A DNA stretch of 64,000 bases, taken from the NCBI RefSeq assembly GCF_003051085.1, contig NZ_QAOM01000009.1, positions 1 to 64,000 of the forward strand, read 5' to 3'. The notes under the pieces were generated by a model. The model searched no databases. It was not told where the DNA came from and saw only the letters and a list, made by a program, of their open reading frames with translations. This DNA is from Trichococcus patagoniensis (lineage in GTDB: Bacteria; Bacillota; Bacilli; Lactobacillales; Aerococcaceae). Each line of letters opens with the position of its first letter. Positions within the stretch are counted from its first letter, which is position 1. Both the position numbers and the translations under genes were made by a program. Shown here piece after piece: positions 1-10,538 of this stretch.

Positions 1-43
1 CCTCTATTTTACCATTGTGGAACCAAAACAAAAACTGTGAAAC

Positions 44-604
44 ATGCGCCAGCACAACATTCCACAGCCGAAAAATTATATACTTTCCTATAATACGAAA
101 AATGAGCTCGCTGACAAGCTCCCCATCGTTCCCATCTACTATGAGAGCGGACTTCACGGCAACCCGAATGAGGGGTTTGTTGGCGATGTGACCGGGTCGG
201 ACTACGGTTTTTGCGTCTACCATGGCCCGATAGCGGCATTGGCAGCCGAATACATCCCATCCGATCGCGTGGAGGATATCAGCGGACAGGACTTCACTTC
301 TGTCCTTTCTGCCCTTGACCGAGGCTTCCCTGTTTGGGTCGTCACTACGACAACTTTCCTGCCCGATGATGCGTTGGAAGTGTGGCAAACGCCGACAGGC
401 CCGGTCAACATCAGCTACATCATGCACAGCGTTGTGGTTGTCGGGTACGATGCCGATAGTCTTTACATAAACAATCCCTACGGCCAAAAGGACCAGAAAG
501 TCGACAGGCAGAAATTTATCCTGGCTTGGGAACAAATGGGCAAACAAGCCATCTACATCAGAGCTGGGACGCCCGGTCAGGCGGAAATGCAGACAAAAGA
601 ATAG
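44..604 (+). CDS. C39-like cysteine peptidase, N-terminus missing or frameshifted
   Basis: The 186-residue frame matches the C-terminal two thirds of the peptidase_C39_2 family, secreted or cell-wall cysteine peptidases of Firmicutes. Visible family landmarks are GNPNEGFVGD (residues 39-48), VYHGPIAALA (58-67), the catalytic-type histidine in MHSVVVVGYD (H128) and YINNPYG (141-147). The expected N-terminal block with signal peptide and the catalytic Cys (usually in GCEVTS) is absent from this frame. An in-frame TGA at 38-40 stops it just upstream, and no ribosome binding site precedes the ATG at 44. Another frame at 9-41 reads LPLWNQ and then NCE, resembling the missing block, so a frameshifted gene is possible. 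The alternative is that the gene simply begins outside the window. Family assignment is fairly sure, integrity is not. It converges on rbfA through a shared terminator. Confidence 0.7.
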   Translation: MRQHNIPQPKNYILSYNTKNELADKLPIVPIYYESGLHGNPNEGFVGDVTGSDYGFCVYHGPIAALAAEYIPSDRVEDISGQDFTSVLSALDRGFPVWVVTTTTFLPDDALEVWQTPTGPVNISYIMHSVVVVGYDADSLYINNPYGQKDQKVDRQKFILAWEQMGKQAIYIRAGTPGQAEMQTKE

Positions 605-636
605 GATTCCGGTTTTATCCGGAACCCTATTCTTTT
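599..636. terminator. bidirectional intrinsic terminator
   Basis: A 14-bp stem with one mismatch (599-612 with 619-632) has a 6-base loop. It is followed by TTTT on the + strand and by TTTTG on the minus strand. It can end both the peptidase gene and the rbfA operon. Confidence 0.85.
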
Positions 637-659
637 GTTTGTTTCAACACTAGCGGAAT

Positions 660-1016
660 TTATTTCTTTTCGTCCTCATGCATTTTGCGGATCAATTCAT
701 CGATCTTGCTGCCGTAAGCCACCGATTCATCACGTTTAAAGATCAATTCCGGTGTCTTGTAAAGTGTCAAACGCGTTCCAAGTTCCTTGCGGACAAGGCC
801 AGTAGCCTTATCCAATCCCAGTTGCGTTTTTTCACGATCGCTGGCAAGTTCCGACAATGTGCTGTAATAGATGGTTGCTTGCTGCAAGTCACCGGTGATT
901 TCCACATCAGTGATGTTTACATTCGCAACACGCGGATCTTTTACACGCTTAGCCAAGATATCATTCACTTCGCGTTGTATTTCTTGTTTGATTCTTCCTG
1001 CTCTGAAATTAGCCAT
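660..1016 (-). CDS. rbfA: ribosome-binding factor A
   Basis: A 118-residue protein of normal family length. RbfA is a small KH-fold protein that binds the 30S subunit and helps mature the 5' end of 16S rRNA, especially in the cold. The start [17 protein letters not shown] and the [18 protein letters not shown] segment are characteristic. A GAGGTG ribosome binding site lies seven bases before the ATG. It is the last gene of the rimP-nusA-ylxR-ylxQ-infB-rbfA operon, 38 bp after infB. The ylxP gene usually found between infB and rbfA in Bacillus is not present, and truB-ribF, which commonly follow rbfA, are replaced by an oppositely oriented peptidase gene. Confidence 0.97.
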   Translation of the reverse strand: MANFRAGRIKQEIQREVNDILAKRVKDPRVANVNITDVEITGDLQQATIYYSTLSELASDREKTQLGLDKATGLVRKELGTRLTLYKTPELIFKRDESVAYGSKIDELIRKMHEDEKK

Positions 1017-1054
1017 TTCGGTTCACCTCTCACTAGTTCGATTGCTGTGGCGCT

Positions 1055-3508
1055 TTATTTCTTGATTTCAACCATATGATACGCTTCGATGACATCATCG
1101 ATGCGGATATCGTTGTAATCTTCGATCATCACACCACATTCGAAGCCTTTTTTAACTTCTTTGGCATCATCCTTGAATCGTTTCAAGCTGGCAAGTTTGC
1201 CGTCGAAAATGACGATGTTGTCGCGGATGATACGGATACTGCTGCTTCTTCCGATGTAGCCATCGGTTACGAAAGCTCCACCGATTGTGCCGACTTTAGA
1301 AACTTTATAGGTCTCACGGATAAGCGCTTGACCGGTTACTTGCTCTTCGAATTCAGGATCCAGCATCCCATTCATCGCTGTTTCGATTTCATCGATGGCA
1401 TTGTAGATGATGCGGTGCAGACGGATGTCCACATTTTCGTTATCCGCTTGGATCTTCGCTTGAGGAGTCGGACGGACGTTGAATCCGATCATGATCGCGT
1501 TGCTGGCTGCCGCCAAGGTAACGTCACTCTCGTTGATTGCGCCTGCTGCCGAGTGAACGATCTTGACGCGGACACCTTCGACCTCGATCTTTTGTAAGCT
1601 CGCAGCCAAGGCTTCAACTGAACCTTGCACGTCAGCCTTGATGATGACATTGACATCTTTAAGTTCTCCGTCTTTCAAGCTGGAGAACAAGTTGTCCAAA
1701 GTCACGCGATTCTGCGTTGAACGTTGCTCCATAAGGGCACGTTTCGCACGTTCTTCACCGGCTTGACGCGCTGTCTTCTCATCTTCAAAGACAACAAAGT
1801 GATCCCCGGCTTGCGGTGCTGCATTCAAACCTGTGATTTCGACTGGCATTGCAGGTCCAGCCGTTTTCACGCGTCTGCCTTGATCGTTGGTCATTACGCG
1901 GACACGGCCATGCGTGTTACCTACTACGATCGGATCGCCGATTTTCAAAGTACCTGACTGCACCAAGACGGTAGCGATCGGTCCTTTTGATTTATCCAAA
2001 CGGGCTTCGATTACGGAACCGATCGCTAAACGATTCGGATTAGCTTTCAATTCCTGAACCTCAGCAACCAACAAGATCATTTCCAACAATTCATCGATCC
2101 CTTGACCGAATTTAGCTGAGATGTTGACGAAAATCGTTTCGCCGCCCCAAGCTTCCGGAACCAAACCTTGATCGGATAGTTCCTGCATGACGCGATCTGG
2201 ATTTGCTGTCGGTTTGTCGATTTTGTTTACGGCAACGATGATGGGAACATCAGCCGCTTTTGCGTGGCTGATGGCTTCGATTGTCTGTGGCATCACACCG
2301 TCGTCAGCTGCGACAACGATGATTGTGATATCTGTGACATCCGCTCCGCGGGCACGCATCGTCGTAAAGGCAGCATGTCCTGGTGTATCCAAAAACGTGA
2401 TCGGCTTGCCATCGATTTTGACCTGATAAGCGCCGATATGCTGCGTGATTCCGCCTGCTTCGGTTTGGATTACGTTCGTGTTGCGCAGTGAATCCAAAAG
2501 CGTCGTTTTACCATGATCGACGTGACCCATGATAGTGACAACTGGAGGTCTTGCAACTAATTCTTCCGGATTTTCTTCCATTTCGAAATAGCTGTCCAAA
2601 TCGGAAATATCCTGAACAATTTTTTCTTCGGCTTCGATGCCATAATCAGTAGCCAACAATTCCAAAGCATCTTTTCCCAATGCTTGGTTTTGAGTGACCA
2701 TGATGCCCATCAGGAATAACTTTTTGATGATTTCAGCTGGCTCACGGTGAAGCTTTTTGGCAACTTCCATTACATTCATGCCGTCTGTATAGACGAATGT
2801 TTCCGGTAACTCACGGAATTTGCGTGGAGGAACTGCCGGTCCTTGCTTGGTCGTGCCTTTTTTGAACTTCGAGCGTTTGTTTTTGTTGTAGGGATTGTTG
2901 CCTCTCCCTTGATTTCCTTGGCTGCGCGGATTGGATCCGCCTGAATTTTGACCGTATGATGGACGGTTTGATTTGGCTGGCGCATTGGTAGTAGTATTCG
3001 TGTTTGCAGTTTTCTGCACTGGTTTGTCATTTGATTTGTTTGGCGAAACAGAGTCAACTCGATTCATTTTAGTATTTGGACGGTTTTGTCCAGCTTGGCT
3101 TGTGGCTTGCGCCGGCCGATTTGTATTCTTTTCTGCTGTAGTTCTTGTTTGTCCTTTATTTTCGGAACCGTTTTTTGGATTCGGAGAAGGATTCGATGGT
3201 TTATTTTTCATGTCTGTGTTTTTCCTCAGTTCACTCTTATCAGTAGGTTTATGTATTCCGGTTGCAGGCGCCTTTTTGCTGTCTGCTGGTTGCTTCTTCT
3301 GTGTCGCATTGGATTGCGGTGCACTTGGCTTGGCAACCTGATTCCCAGCAGTGGAAGAGATGGATTGGTTCAACTTTTTGATGTCTCCGTCTTCCATGGT
3401 TGACATATGGCTATGATAATCGATCCCCAATTGTTTTGCTTTATCCAACACCGTTTTGCTGGATATCTTGTGTTCGTTTGCATACTCGTAGACACGTTTT
3501 TTTTCCAT
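1055..3508 (-). CDS. infB: translation initiation factor IF-2
   Basis: An 817-residue GTPase that brings fMet-tRNA to the 30S subunit and promotes subunit joining. The first about 50 residues form an IF2-N module ([20 protein letters not shown]). A long low-complexity linker rich in Asn, Thr, Pro, Lys and Gln runs to about residue 225. A second IF2-N module precedes the G domain, with G1 GHVDHGKT near 328, G3 DTPGHAAF and G4 NKID, and then the C-terminal beta-barrel and fMet-tRNA binding domains. A GGAAGG ribosome binding site precedes the ATG. It sits between ylxQ and rbfA, as in Bacillus and enterococci. Confidence 0.98.
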   Translation of the reverse strand: MEKKRVYEYANEHKISSKTVLDKAKQLGIDYHSHMSTMEDGDIKKLNQSISSTAGNQVAKPSAPQSNATQKKQPADSKKAPATGIHKPTDKSELRKNTDMKNKPSNPSPNPKNGSENKGQTRTTAEKNTNRPAQATSQAGQNRPNTKMNRVDSVSPNKSNDKPVQKTANTNTTTNAPAKSNRPSYGQNSGGSNPRSQGNQGRGNNPYNKNKRSKFKKGTTKQGPAVPPRKFRELPETFVYTDGMNVMEVAKKLHREPAEIIKKLFLMGIMVTQNQALGKDALELLATDYGIEAEEKIVQDISDLDSYFEMEENPEELVARPPVVTIMGHVDHGKTTLLDSLRNTNVIQTEAGGITQHIGAYQVKIDGKPITFLDTPGHAAFTTMRARGADVTDITIIVVAADDGVMPQTIEAISHAKAADVPIIVAVNKIDKPTANPDRVMQELSDQGLVPEAWGGETIFVNISAKFGQGIDELLEMILLVAEVQELKANPNRLAIGSVIEARLDKSKGPIATVLVQSGTLKIGDPIVVGNTHGRVRVMTNDQGRRVKTAGPAMPVEITGLNAAPQAGDHFVVFEDEKTARQAGEERAKRALMEQRSTQNRVTLDNLFSSLKDGELKDVNVIIKADVQGSVEALAASLQKIEVEGVRVKIVHSAAGAINESDVTLAAASNAIMIGFNVRPTPQAKIQADNENVDIRLHRIIYNAIDEIETAMNGMLDPEFEEQVTGQALIRETYKVSKVGTIGGAFVTDGYIGRSSSIRIIRDNIVIFDGKLASLKRFKDDAKEVKKGFECGVMIEDYNDIRIDDVIEAYHMVEIKK

Positions 3509-3530
3509 GTCATCACCTTCCCTTATCTCA

Positions 3531-3839
3531 TTACTTTGTTCCTTTCAGCCGCATGAAACTTTTAGCGAATCCTCTATCTGTCAAGGCGCAAATGGAACGG
3601 GACTTGCCTATTGCTTGACTGATTTGTTCCGAAGTGAAATGCACCAGGAACGGGACTTCATAATAGCGGCATTTGTTTTCTAATTTTTCTTTGGTGTTAT
3701 CGCTGCAGTCCGTCGCACAGAGGACGAAGACTGCTTCATTTTTTTGGATGGACTTGATGGTCATTTCTTCACCTGTGATCAGTTTGCCGGCACGCAATGC
3801 CAATCCGAGCAAATTCAACATCTTATCTTCAGGTGTCAT
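3531..3839 (-). CDS. ylxQ: YlxQ, L7Ae-family RNA-binding protein
   Basis: A 102-residue single-domain protein with the L7Ae/L30e fold pattern ([19 protein letters not shown] near the N-terminus, then [17 protein letters not shown]). Family members recognise kink-turns in RNA. The exact target of YlxQ is not firmly established. The ATG has an AAGGAG site six bases upstream and overlaps the end of ylxR by four bases, so the two are probably translationally coupled. The nusA-ylxR-ylxQ-infB order is strongly conserved in Firmicutes. Confidence 0.93.
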   Translation of the reverse strand: MTPEDKMLNLLGLALRAGKLITGEEMTIKSIQKNEAVFVLCATDCSDNTKEKLENKCRYYEVPFLVHFTSEQISQAIGKSRSICALTDRGFAKSFMRLKGTK

Positions 3840-4120
3840 AATAAGCTCCTTGCTTTTTGGTGTTCGACATAATCGAACAACTCCTGATAGAACGCATCAC
3901 TGATCGCGATCTCGAGGTGTTTGTCCAAAATGTGTTGCTTCCAAGCCTTCTGCACCAATGCAGGTTCCAGAGAGACATAGGCTCCACGGCCATTCATGCG
4001 GCCGGTAGGGTCAATGGCGATTTCACCTGCTTGATTTTTTACGATTCGGACCAATTCTTTTTTTGGTTTCATCTCATTGGAGACGACACATTTCCTCATC
4101 GGAACTTTTCTTGTCTTCAT
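3836..4120 (-). CDS. ylxR: YlxR family RNA-binding protein (RnpM)
   Basis: A 94-residue protein of the DUF448/YlxR family. The family signature is visible as PMRKCVVS at residues 7-14, DPTGRMNGRGAYV in the middle and an amphipathic C-terminus. Proteins of this family bind RNA, and the Bacillus member (RnpM) is reported to modulate RNase P. The RNase P RNA gene itself lies in this same window at 57631-58010. A GAGGTG site precedes the ATG. The gene lies 18 bp after nusA and overlaps ylxQ. Confidence 0.95.
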   Translation of the reverse strand: MKTRKVPMRKCVVSNEMKPKKELVRIVKNQAGEIAIDPTGRMNGRGAYVSLEPALVQKAWKQHILDKHLEIAISDAFYQELFDYVEHQKARSLL

Positions 4121-4138
4121 AAACCTTCACCTCACTGA

Positions 4139-5440
4139 TTAGTCTTGATAGTCCTCTGCTAATTCATCATAGCTTTGTTCCGGATCTGTCTCGACTTCCG
4201 AGATCAGCTGCTCTACATCTTCAGGATCAAGGATTTTTTCATCGTTTTCGTATTCTTCCGTATAATCCGTTTCGTCCGCTGGAACAGCGATATCTTCAGC
4301 GACTTCCTCAGCCGTAAATATCTTATCCAAGCCAGCGAAGGAATTGATTGCATCAGCATCTTCTTCATCTGCTGCAACTTTTTGAGCACCGGATTCCATC
4401 AATAACTTATTATACTCCGTTTCGGACTTGATATCGATTTTATAGCCTGTCAATTTGGCCGCTAAGCGCGCATTTTGACCTTTTTTACCGATTGCCAAGG
4501 ATAGCTGATAATCAGGAACGATGACTGTGCAACTGCCGTCTGCTTGATGGAAATCCACATTCACGACTTGTGCCGGATTCAATGCATTTCCGATGTAGAT
4601 CGACGGATCTTCGTTCCATTCAACGATATCCATATTTTCTCCGCGCAATTCATTTACGATCGCTTGGACACGCTGACCTCGTGGTCCCACACAGGTGCCG
4701 ACAGGGTCGACGTTCTTATCGCGGGAGCGCACGGCTACTTTTGAACGGTCTCCGGCTTCACGTGCGATCGAAACGATTTCGACTACGCCATCGAAGATTT
4801 CAGGAACCTCTTGCTCAAACAAGCGCTTCAGCAAGTCGGGATGACTGCGGCTGACAAATACCTGCGGCCCTTTTGAAGTGTTTTCGACTTTTGTGATGTA
4901 CACTTTGATGCGGTCGTGCGGCTGGAACGTTTCATTCGGAATCTGCTCTTGCTTAGACAATACCGCTTCAATTTTCCCGAGGCTCACATAGATATAACGG
5001 CTGTCCATTCTTTCGACGACACCTGTCAAAATGTCATTCTCATAGGCGATGAATTGATTGTATACGATGCTGCGTTCCGCTTCACGGATACGTTGCATGA
5101 TGACTTGCTTGGCTGTCTGAGCGGCAATCCGTCCAAAATCTTTGGGAGTGACCTCAAAACGGATTTTGTCGCCTAATTCGTATGCTTTGTTGATCTGCAG
5201 AGCATCCTCCAGGCTTACTTCCAAAGTCGAATCAAACACCATATCCACTACTTCTTTAACAGCGTAGACATGAATATCTCCCTTTTTCATATCGAATTCC
5301 ACTTCAACGTTTTGGGCCTGACCATAATTACGTTTGTATGCGGACACAAGCGCAGCTTCCAACGCACTGATGACAATCTCTTTTGAAATACCTTTGTCTT
5401 TTTCCAACACTTCAAGAGCACTTAACATTTCTTTGCTCAT
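4139..5440 (-). CDS. nusA: transcription termination/antitermination factor NusA
   Basis: A 433-residue RNA polymerase-associated factor controlling pausing, termination and antitermination. In order it shows an N-terminal RNAP-binding domain (residues 1-125), an S1 domain (about 130-200), two KH domains (GPRGQRVQAIV and AIGKKGQNARLAAKL) and a strongly acidic C-terminal tail of roughly 70 residues rich in Asp and Glu. Bacillus subtilis NusA ends soon after the KH domains, so the tail is an extension of the type seen in other Lactobacillales. It follows rimP by 32 bp. The operon leader holds a terminator directly after the promoter (see 5998-6079), so feedback control by NusA is a reasonable inference. 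Confidence 0.98.
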   Translation of the reverse strand: MSKEMLSALEVLEKDKGISKEIVISALEAALVSAYKRNYGQAQNVEVEFDMKKGDIHVYAVKEVVDMVFDSTLEVSLEDALQINKAYELGDKIRFEVTPKDFGRIAAQTAKQVIMQRIREAERSIVYNQFIAYENDILTGVVERMDSRYIYVSLGKIEAVLSKQEQIPNETFQPHDRIKVYITKVENTSKGPQVFVSRSHPDLLKRLFEQEVPEIFDGVVEIVSIAREAGDRSKVAVRSRDKNVDPVGTCVGPRGQRVQAIVNELRGENMDIVEWNEDPSIYIGNALNPAQVVNVDFHQADGSCTVIVPDYQLSLAIGKKGQNARLAAKLTGYKIDIKSETEYNKLLMESGAQKVAADEEDADAINSFAGLDKIFTAEEVAEDIAVPADETDYTEEYENDEKILDPEDVEQLISEVETDPEQSYDELAEDYQD

Positions 5441-5472
5441 ATTACTTCTTCACTCCTACTCTCAAAAAATGA

Positions 5473-5946
5473 TTAAAATTGGATAGCCAATCTTGCGTTT
5501 GCAATCTGTTTTCTTTCGATTTCGATATCTTTTGTTCTGGTTTTGATTCTGATCGTCAATACGACGGACTCGTCATTTAACTCCTTCAACGTTCCTTCGT
5601 AGAACTTCTCACCATCAATCGCCTGATAGAAGGACAGATGCACGTATTTACCGATGGCATTCTGCATATCTGCTTCAGTCTTTAATGGACGCTCTGCTCC
5701 TGGTGAGGACACCTCCAGGAAATACGCTTGCGGGATCGGATCCGGGTCGATGGCATCCAAAGCTTCACTGACTTTTTCGCTGATCAATGCACACTCTTCG
5801 ATATCGATGCCGCCTGGTTTATCTATATAGATTCTGAGAAACCAGTTTTTCCCTTCCTTCAAAAACTCCATATCCACTAATTCTAAATTCTGTTCATCAA
5901 CTATTGGTTGAACCACTTCTCGAACTTCATCTACTACACGACTCAC
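5473..5946 (-). CDS. rimP: ribosome maturation factor RimP
   Basis: A 157-residue protein needed for 30S assembly around S12 and S19. Family hallmarks are VVQPIVDEQNLELVDMEF at the start, LRIYIDKPGGIDIEEC and YFLEVSSPGAERPLK. The start is GTG (5946), chosen because AAAGGAGG stands six bases upstream. First gene of the nusA-infB operon, whose probable promoter lies about 105 bp upstream at 6051-6079. Confidence 0.97.
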   Translation of the reverse strand: MSRVVDEVREVVQPIVDEQNLELVDMEFLKEGKNWFLRIYIDKPGGIDIEECALISEKVSEALDAIDPDPIPQAYFLEVSSPGAERPLKTEADMQNAIGKYVHLSFYQAIDGEKFYEGTLKELNDESVVLTIRIKTRTKDIEIERKQIANARLAIQF

Positions 5947-5997
5947 AGAAATCCTCCTTTATCAATCCTACACCACTGTCATACATTGGCTGACTGC

Positions 5998-6026
5998 GTA
6001 AAAAGAGTGAGCGTTTCCGCTCACTC
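5998..6026 (-). terminator. intrinsic terminator: polC end and/or nusA-operon attenuator
   Basis: A perfect 9-bp stem (6005-6013 with 6018-6026) with a TTTC loop is followed on the minus strand by a run of five T. It lies about 90 bp after the polC stop and about 20 bp after the transcription start predicted from the promoter at 6051-6079. It can therefore end polC transcripts and also attenuate the rimP-nusA operon. Confidence 0.8.
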
Positions 6027-6050
6027 CATCCGACGACTTATTCTCATATA

Positions 6051-6079
6051 ATCATACACCATTGTGTCAGTAAATGCAA
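6051..6079 (-). promoter_or_regulatory. probable sigma-A promoter of the rimP-nusA-infB operon
   Basis: On the minus strand a -35 box TTGCAT (6074-6079) and a -10 box TATGAT (6051-6056) are separated by exactly 17 bases. The predicted start near 6044 precedes the attenuator-like hairpin at 6005-6026 and then rimP. Confidence 0.6.
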
Positions 6080-6116
6080 GGACTTACCAATCTAATGGCT
6101 TTGGAATAGCCTTCCC

Positions 6117-9100
6117 CTAAAAATCAAATAAAGAAAGTTGATTTTCGTCAGGTAAGTTTTTCAACACGCCATTTTCATTCATATAGTCGATGATCGTCTT
6201 CGAAACCTTCCCTCTTGTCGCCAGATCCTCTTTTGACAGGAATGGTTGGTTTTCCCTCGCTTGAACGATTTGGTTCGCCACGTTTTCTCCCAGCCCTTGA
6301 ATGGCACGGAATGGCGCAATCAGCGTATCCCCTTCAATCACAAAGTTCTTCGCATGCGATTTGTCCAAGTCTACCATTTTGAAGGTGAAGCCGCGCTCGA
6401 CCATTTCGTTCGCCAATTCCATTACGGTCAGCAAACTTTTTTCCTTGACCGAAGCTTCCAAACCCTTATCCATGATTTCTTTCATGCGGGTCTTGATCAT
6501 TTCTTTCCCTTGCGTCATCGCGACCAAATCGAAATCCTGCGCGCGCACGGAGAAGAAGGCACAGTAATAACGGATCGGTTGGTGCACTTTGAAATAAGCG
6601 ACGCGCAAAGCCATCAGTACGTAAGCGGCAGCATGGGCTTTCGGGAACATATATTTGATCTTGAGGCACGATTGGATATACCATTCAGGTATTTCCTTCG
6701 CCCTCATCTCTGCCTGCCAATCATCAGGGATCCCTTTCCCTTTACGGACACTCTCCATGATTTTGAAGGCCAGACCGTCATCCATACCGTGATGGATCAG
6801 ATAGACCATGATGTCATCACGACAGCCGATAACGTCCGCCAACGGGATGTTGTTCTCGCGGATAAGCGTTTCGGCATTGCCCAGATAGACATCGGTCCCA
6901 TGGGAAAGGCCGGAAATCTGCAGCAACTCCGCAAAGGTGTTCGGACTCGTCTGCTCAAGCATGCCCCGGACAAAGCGCGTTCCAAATTCAGGTATTCCGA
7001 GTGTGCCGGTTTTACTGAATATCTGATCCGGCGTGATACCCAACACTTCGGTGCCACTGAATATTTTCATGACATCCGGATCATTGGGCGGGATTGTCTG
7101 CGGATCGATTCCGGACAGATCCTGCAGCATCCGGATAACGGTCGGATCATCGTGTCCAAGTATGTCCAATTTCAGCACGTTATCATGGATGGAGTGGAAG
7201 TCGAAATGAGTTGTTTTCCACTCAGAATCCTGGGCATCGGCCGGAAACTGGATCGGCGTAAAATCGTAGACATCCATATAGTCCGGAATGACGATGATGC
7301 CACCGGGATGCTGTCCTGTCGTCCGCTTAACGCCTGTGCAGCCTTTTGCCAAGCGATCAATTTCCGCTGATGAGAATCTGAAGTTGTGATCCCGCTCATA
7401 GGCTTTGACATATCCAAAGGCCGTCTTGTCCGCTACCGTACCGATCGTTCCGGCACGGTACACATACTCCTCCCCGAAGAGCTCCTTCGTGTAGGCATGG
7501 GCATGTGCTTGATATTCCCCTGAGAAGTTCAAGTCGATATCGGGTACTTTGTCTCCGTAAAAACCAAGGAAGGTTTCGAATGGGATATCGTGCCCATCGC
7601 GATCCATGTTCGCCCCGCATTTCGGGCAGTCCTTCTTTTCCAAATCGTAACCGGAACCGACCGAACCGTCTTCATAGAAGTAGGAATATTTGCATTCAGG
7701 ACAGCGGTAATGCGGCGGCAAAGGGTTGACTTCCGTTATCCCGGTCATCGTGGCTACAAAACTTGAGCCGACCGAGCCCCGGGACCCTACCAGGTAACCG
7801 TCCTGGTTGCTCTTCAGCACCAATTTTTGGGAAATCAGATAGATGACCGAGAAGCCGTTGCCGATGATCGAATTAAGCTCTTTCTCCAGTCTTTTTTCGA
7901 CCAGCTCAGGGAGTTCTTCGCCATAAAGACGCTTAGCCTCATCGTAGGAAAGTCGCGTGACTTCCTCATTCGCACCTTCCATGTTGGGTGTATACAATTG
8001 ATCTTTGATCGGCACGATCACTTCAGTGCTGTCAGCAATTTTCTGGGTATTGTACACGACGATTTCCTTGGCTTTTTCTTTCCCCAGGAAGGAGAAGCAG
8101 TCCAACATCTCATCTGTCGTCCGGAAATGGGCTTCCGGCATATGCAGAACTTTCCCTTGGTTCACTTTCAAGGACCCGATCAATATTTCCCGGTAGATGG
8201 CGTCCTCCTTGTTCAGATAATGGACATTCCCGGTTGCGACGACCGTTTTGCCCAGTTCATCCCCGATGGCAACGATTTGGGTGATGATTTCCTCCAGATC
8301 GCTTTCATTCTTGACTAATTCCTTCGTGATGAGCGGGGCATAAACCTCTTTCGGCATGACTTCGATGTAATCGTAGAACTTGGCTTTCTCCTTTGCTACC
8401 TCTGCCCCTTTTTGCATCATCGCCTCAAATATCTCGCCTTCGCTGCAGGCAGAACCGATCAACAGGTTTCCCCGGATTGCTTGCAGAACGCTGCGCGGAA
8501 GGCGCGGTGTCCGGTAATAATACTCGATATTCGAAGCAGATATGATTTTGAACAGGTCCTTCAGTCCATCTTGATTTTTTGCCAAAATCGTTGCGTGGAA
8601 CGGCCGTGCCCGTTTGTACGAATCGCCGCCGCCAATGTATTTGTTGAGTTCATCATGAAACAGGATATTATGATCTTCGCGTGCTTCTTTCAGGAATATC
8701 CAGCAGAGTGCCCCCGTTGTTTCGGAATCATAAACTGCTCGGTGATGCTGTTCCAAGCCGACACCATAGCGTTTCGCTAATGTATTCAAACGATGGGATT
8801 TCAAGTTTGGGTGCAAGAAACGGGACATCTCCAAGGTGTCGATCACCGGATGCGGCGCCTCTGGCATGCCATGGCGTTCATAACTGTTGTTCAGGAAGCC
8901 CATGTCAAAACTGGCATTGTGGGCTACGAGAATGGAACCTTCAGAGAATGCCGCGAACTCCTCCAACACCGTTTTTTCCGGTTTGGAGTCACGCACCATG
9001 TCATCGGTTATGCCGGTCAATTGGATGGTCGTCTGCGATAAAGGATGACCCGGATTGATGAACTCTTCGAATGTCTCAATGACATTTCCTTTGTACATTT

Positions 9101-10454
9101 TTACGGCAGCCAGCTCAATGATCTTGTCGTACACTGCCGACAAGCCCGTCGTTTCCACGTCGAATACGACATAGATCGCTTCGCTAAGATCCTCATGGAC
9201 CGGATTATAGGCAATCGGAACACCGTCATCGACGACGTACGCTTCAATCCCGTACAATATTTTCACATTATTCGCTTTTCCGGCTGCATGGGCGTCGGGA
9301 TAGCCTTGCGCGGCGGCATGGTCAGTCAGCGCAATGGCTTTGTGTCCCCATTTGGCTGCTTGTTTGACAAAATCACCGATGCCATTGGTGGCATCCATCT
9401 GACTCATATTTGAGTGCAGATGCAATTCGACTCTTTTTTCATCTTCGGGCGCACGATCTTTCCGTTCCGCATGCGCCACCTCATTGACGTCACGGCCATT
9501 CACAACCAAGTCACGCATGAACGTGTCTTCCTGGACACTCCCGCGAACGCGCACCCAGATGCCTTTTTTGACCAGCTCGAAGTTTTGTTCATCTGTTTCA
9601 TTTGACGAGAACAGCTTCACCGAAAACGAGGAAGTGTAATCCGTCATTTTGAATACGAGCAATTTACGGCCGGAGCGCAGTTCCCGGATTTCGCTGTCAA
9701 AAATGTAGCCTTCGATGACCACGGAACGCTCTTCTTCAGTGATCGACGCCATCTGCTTGATTTCTTCCTTGCCGGAGATTTGTCTGCCGATCAGCAAGGG
9801 GCCATTGTTGCCTGCTTTCGATTGCGAGCCGTCACTGCGTTGTCTGTCCTGTTGGTTTTGTTTGATGGCTTCTTCTGCTTGTTTGACCAACATTTCATCC
9901 TGCTCTTGTTTCCTTGCCAGATATTGCGCCATTCTGGCTTCGGATGCTTCCTCGTCCACTTCGATCGTGATTTGGAAACTAGGGAACCCCAAGACCAGAT
10001 AATTCTGTTGGATCACCGATAAGTAGTTATCCGCTAAATGATTTTTGGTGATCTCATTTTCAACATTGATCACGACTTTGTTGTTCAAGACGACTGGCGT
10101 ATGTTTAGCAAAAAGCGTCTGGACCAGCGGCGAGGATATGTTGCTGCGCTGGACGATCGTTTCCCAATAATCCAGGATGCTTTCGTTGGTCAGGATCGGT
10201 TTCCTTGTTTTGATCTGAAAATCGATCGTGGCGATGGATTGAAATTTTATTTTCATGTGGTTCATCAAAGCATTGAACACTTCGAAAGGCAGGACGTTAT
10301 CAAAAACGAACTGGAATGACCATAATTTGGATTTTTTATGCACGATGACCTGTTCGATTTCCCCGTTTTCAAAATACGGCAGGTACTCCGGCTTGTGATG
10401 CAGATTTATCTGTTCCAGCATCTGCTGGAACAATTCATGTTTCGATAATGCCAT
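6117..10454 (-). CDS. polC: DNA polymerase III alpha subunit, PolC type
   Basis: A 1445-residue replicative polymerase of low-GC Gram-positives, carrying its own proofreading. Visible in order are an N-terminal region, an OB-fold, the start of the PHP domain ([17 protein letters not shown]), an inserted DEDDh exonuclease (VFDVETTGL near residue 420), the rest of PHP ([13 protein letters not shown] precedes the insertion), a zinc-binding segment (CPEC and CPKC near 910-940) and the palm with [11 protein letters not shown]. The start at 10454 ([11 protein letters not shown]) is chosen because AAGGAG lies seven bases before it. An upstream TTG would place that site inside the gene. The gene is separated from rseP by a terminator, so it may use a promoter within rseP or readthrough. 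Confidence 0.98.
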   Translation of the reverse strand: MALSKHELFQQMLEQINLHHKPEYLPYFENGEIEQVIVHKKSKLWSFQFVFDNVLPFEVFNALMNHMKIKFQSIATIDFQIKTRKPILTNESILDYWETIVQRSNISSPLVQTLFAKHTPVVLNNKVVINVENEITKNHLADNYLSVIQQNYLVLGFPSFQITIEVDEEASEARMAQYLARKQEQDEMLVKQAEEAIKQNQQDRQRSDGSQSKAGNNGPLLIGRQISGKEEIKQMASITEEERSVVIEGYIFDSEIRELRSGRKLLVFKMTDYTSSFSVKLFSSNETDEQNFELVKKGIWVRVRGSVQEDTFMRDLVVNGRDVNEVAHAERKDRAPEDEKRVELHLHSNMSQMDATNGIGDFVKQAAKWGHKAIALTDHAAAQGYPDAHAAGKANNVKILYGIEAYVVDDGVPIAYNPVHEDLSEAIYVVFDVETTGLSAVYDKIIELAAVKMYKGNVIETFEEFINPGHPLSQTTIQLTGITDDMVRDSKPEKTVLEEFAAFSEGSILVAHNASFDMGFLNNSYERHGMPEAPHPVIDTLEMSRFLHPNLKSHRLNTLAKRYGVGLEQHHRAVYDSETTGALCWIFLKEAREDHNILFHDELNKYIGGGDSYKRARPFHATILAKNQDGLKDLFKIISASNIEYYYRTPRLPRSVLQAIRGNLLIGSACSEGEIFEAMMQKGAEVAKEKAKFYDYIEVMPKEVYAPLITKELVKNESDLEEIITQIVAIGDELGKTVVATGNVHYLNKEDAIYREILIGSLKVNQGKVLHMPEAHFRTTDEMLDCFSFLGKEKAKEIVVYNTQKIADSTEVIVPIKDQLYTPNMEGANEEVTRLSYDEAKRLYGEELPELVEKRLEKELNSIIGNGFSVIYLISQKLVLKSNQDGYLVGSRGSVGSSFVATMTGITEVNPLPPHYRCPECKYSYFYEDGSVGSGYDLEKKDCPKCGANMDRDGHDIPFETFLGFYGDKVPDIDLNFSGEYQAHAHAYTKELFGEEYVYRAGTIGTVADKTAFGYVKAYERDHNFRFSSAEIDRLAKGCTGVKRTTGQHPGGIIVIPDYMDVYDFTPIQFPADAQDSEWKTTHFDFHSIHDNVLKLDILGHDDPTVIRMLQDLSGIDPQTIPPNDPDVMKIFSGTEVLGITPDQIFSKTGTLGIPEFGTRFVRGMLEQTSPNTFAELLQISGLSHGTDVYLGNAETLIRENNIPLADVIGCRDDIMVYLIHHGMDDGLAFKIMESVRKGKGIPDDWQAEMRAKEIPEWYIQSCLKIKYMFPKAHAAAYVLMALRVAYFKVHQPIRYYCAFFSVRAQDFDLVAMTQGKEMIKTRMKEIMDKGLEASVKEKSLLTVMELANEMVERGFTFKMVDLDKSHAKNFVIEGDTLIAPFRAIQGLGENVANQIVQARENQPFLSKEDLATRGKVSKTIIDYMNENGVLKNLPDENQLSLFDF

Positions 10455-10483
10455 TTGATCGCTCCTTCTCAACTAACAAACAA

Positions 10484-10522
10484 AAAGATCCAAAGAATGA
10501 GCTTTCCTTTCTTTGAATCTTT
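10484..10522 (-). terminator. intrinsic terminator between rseP and polC
   Basis: A 14-bp stem with one G-T type mismatch (10484-10497 with 10509-10522) encloses an 11-base loop, with T residues following on the minus strand. It lies 17 bp beyond the rseP stop and 30 bp before the polC start. Confidence 0.75.
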
Positions 10523-10538
10523 CTATTTTCTTCCTAAA

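Noticed and set aside
6246-7370. Long + strand open frame (374 codons) inside polC
   Set aside because: It is antisense to the conserved PolC catalytic region, lacks a ribosome binding site and resembles no family. It is a codon-bias shadow.
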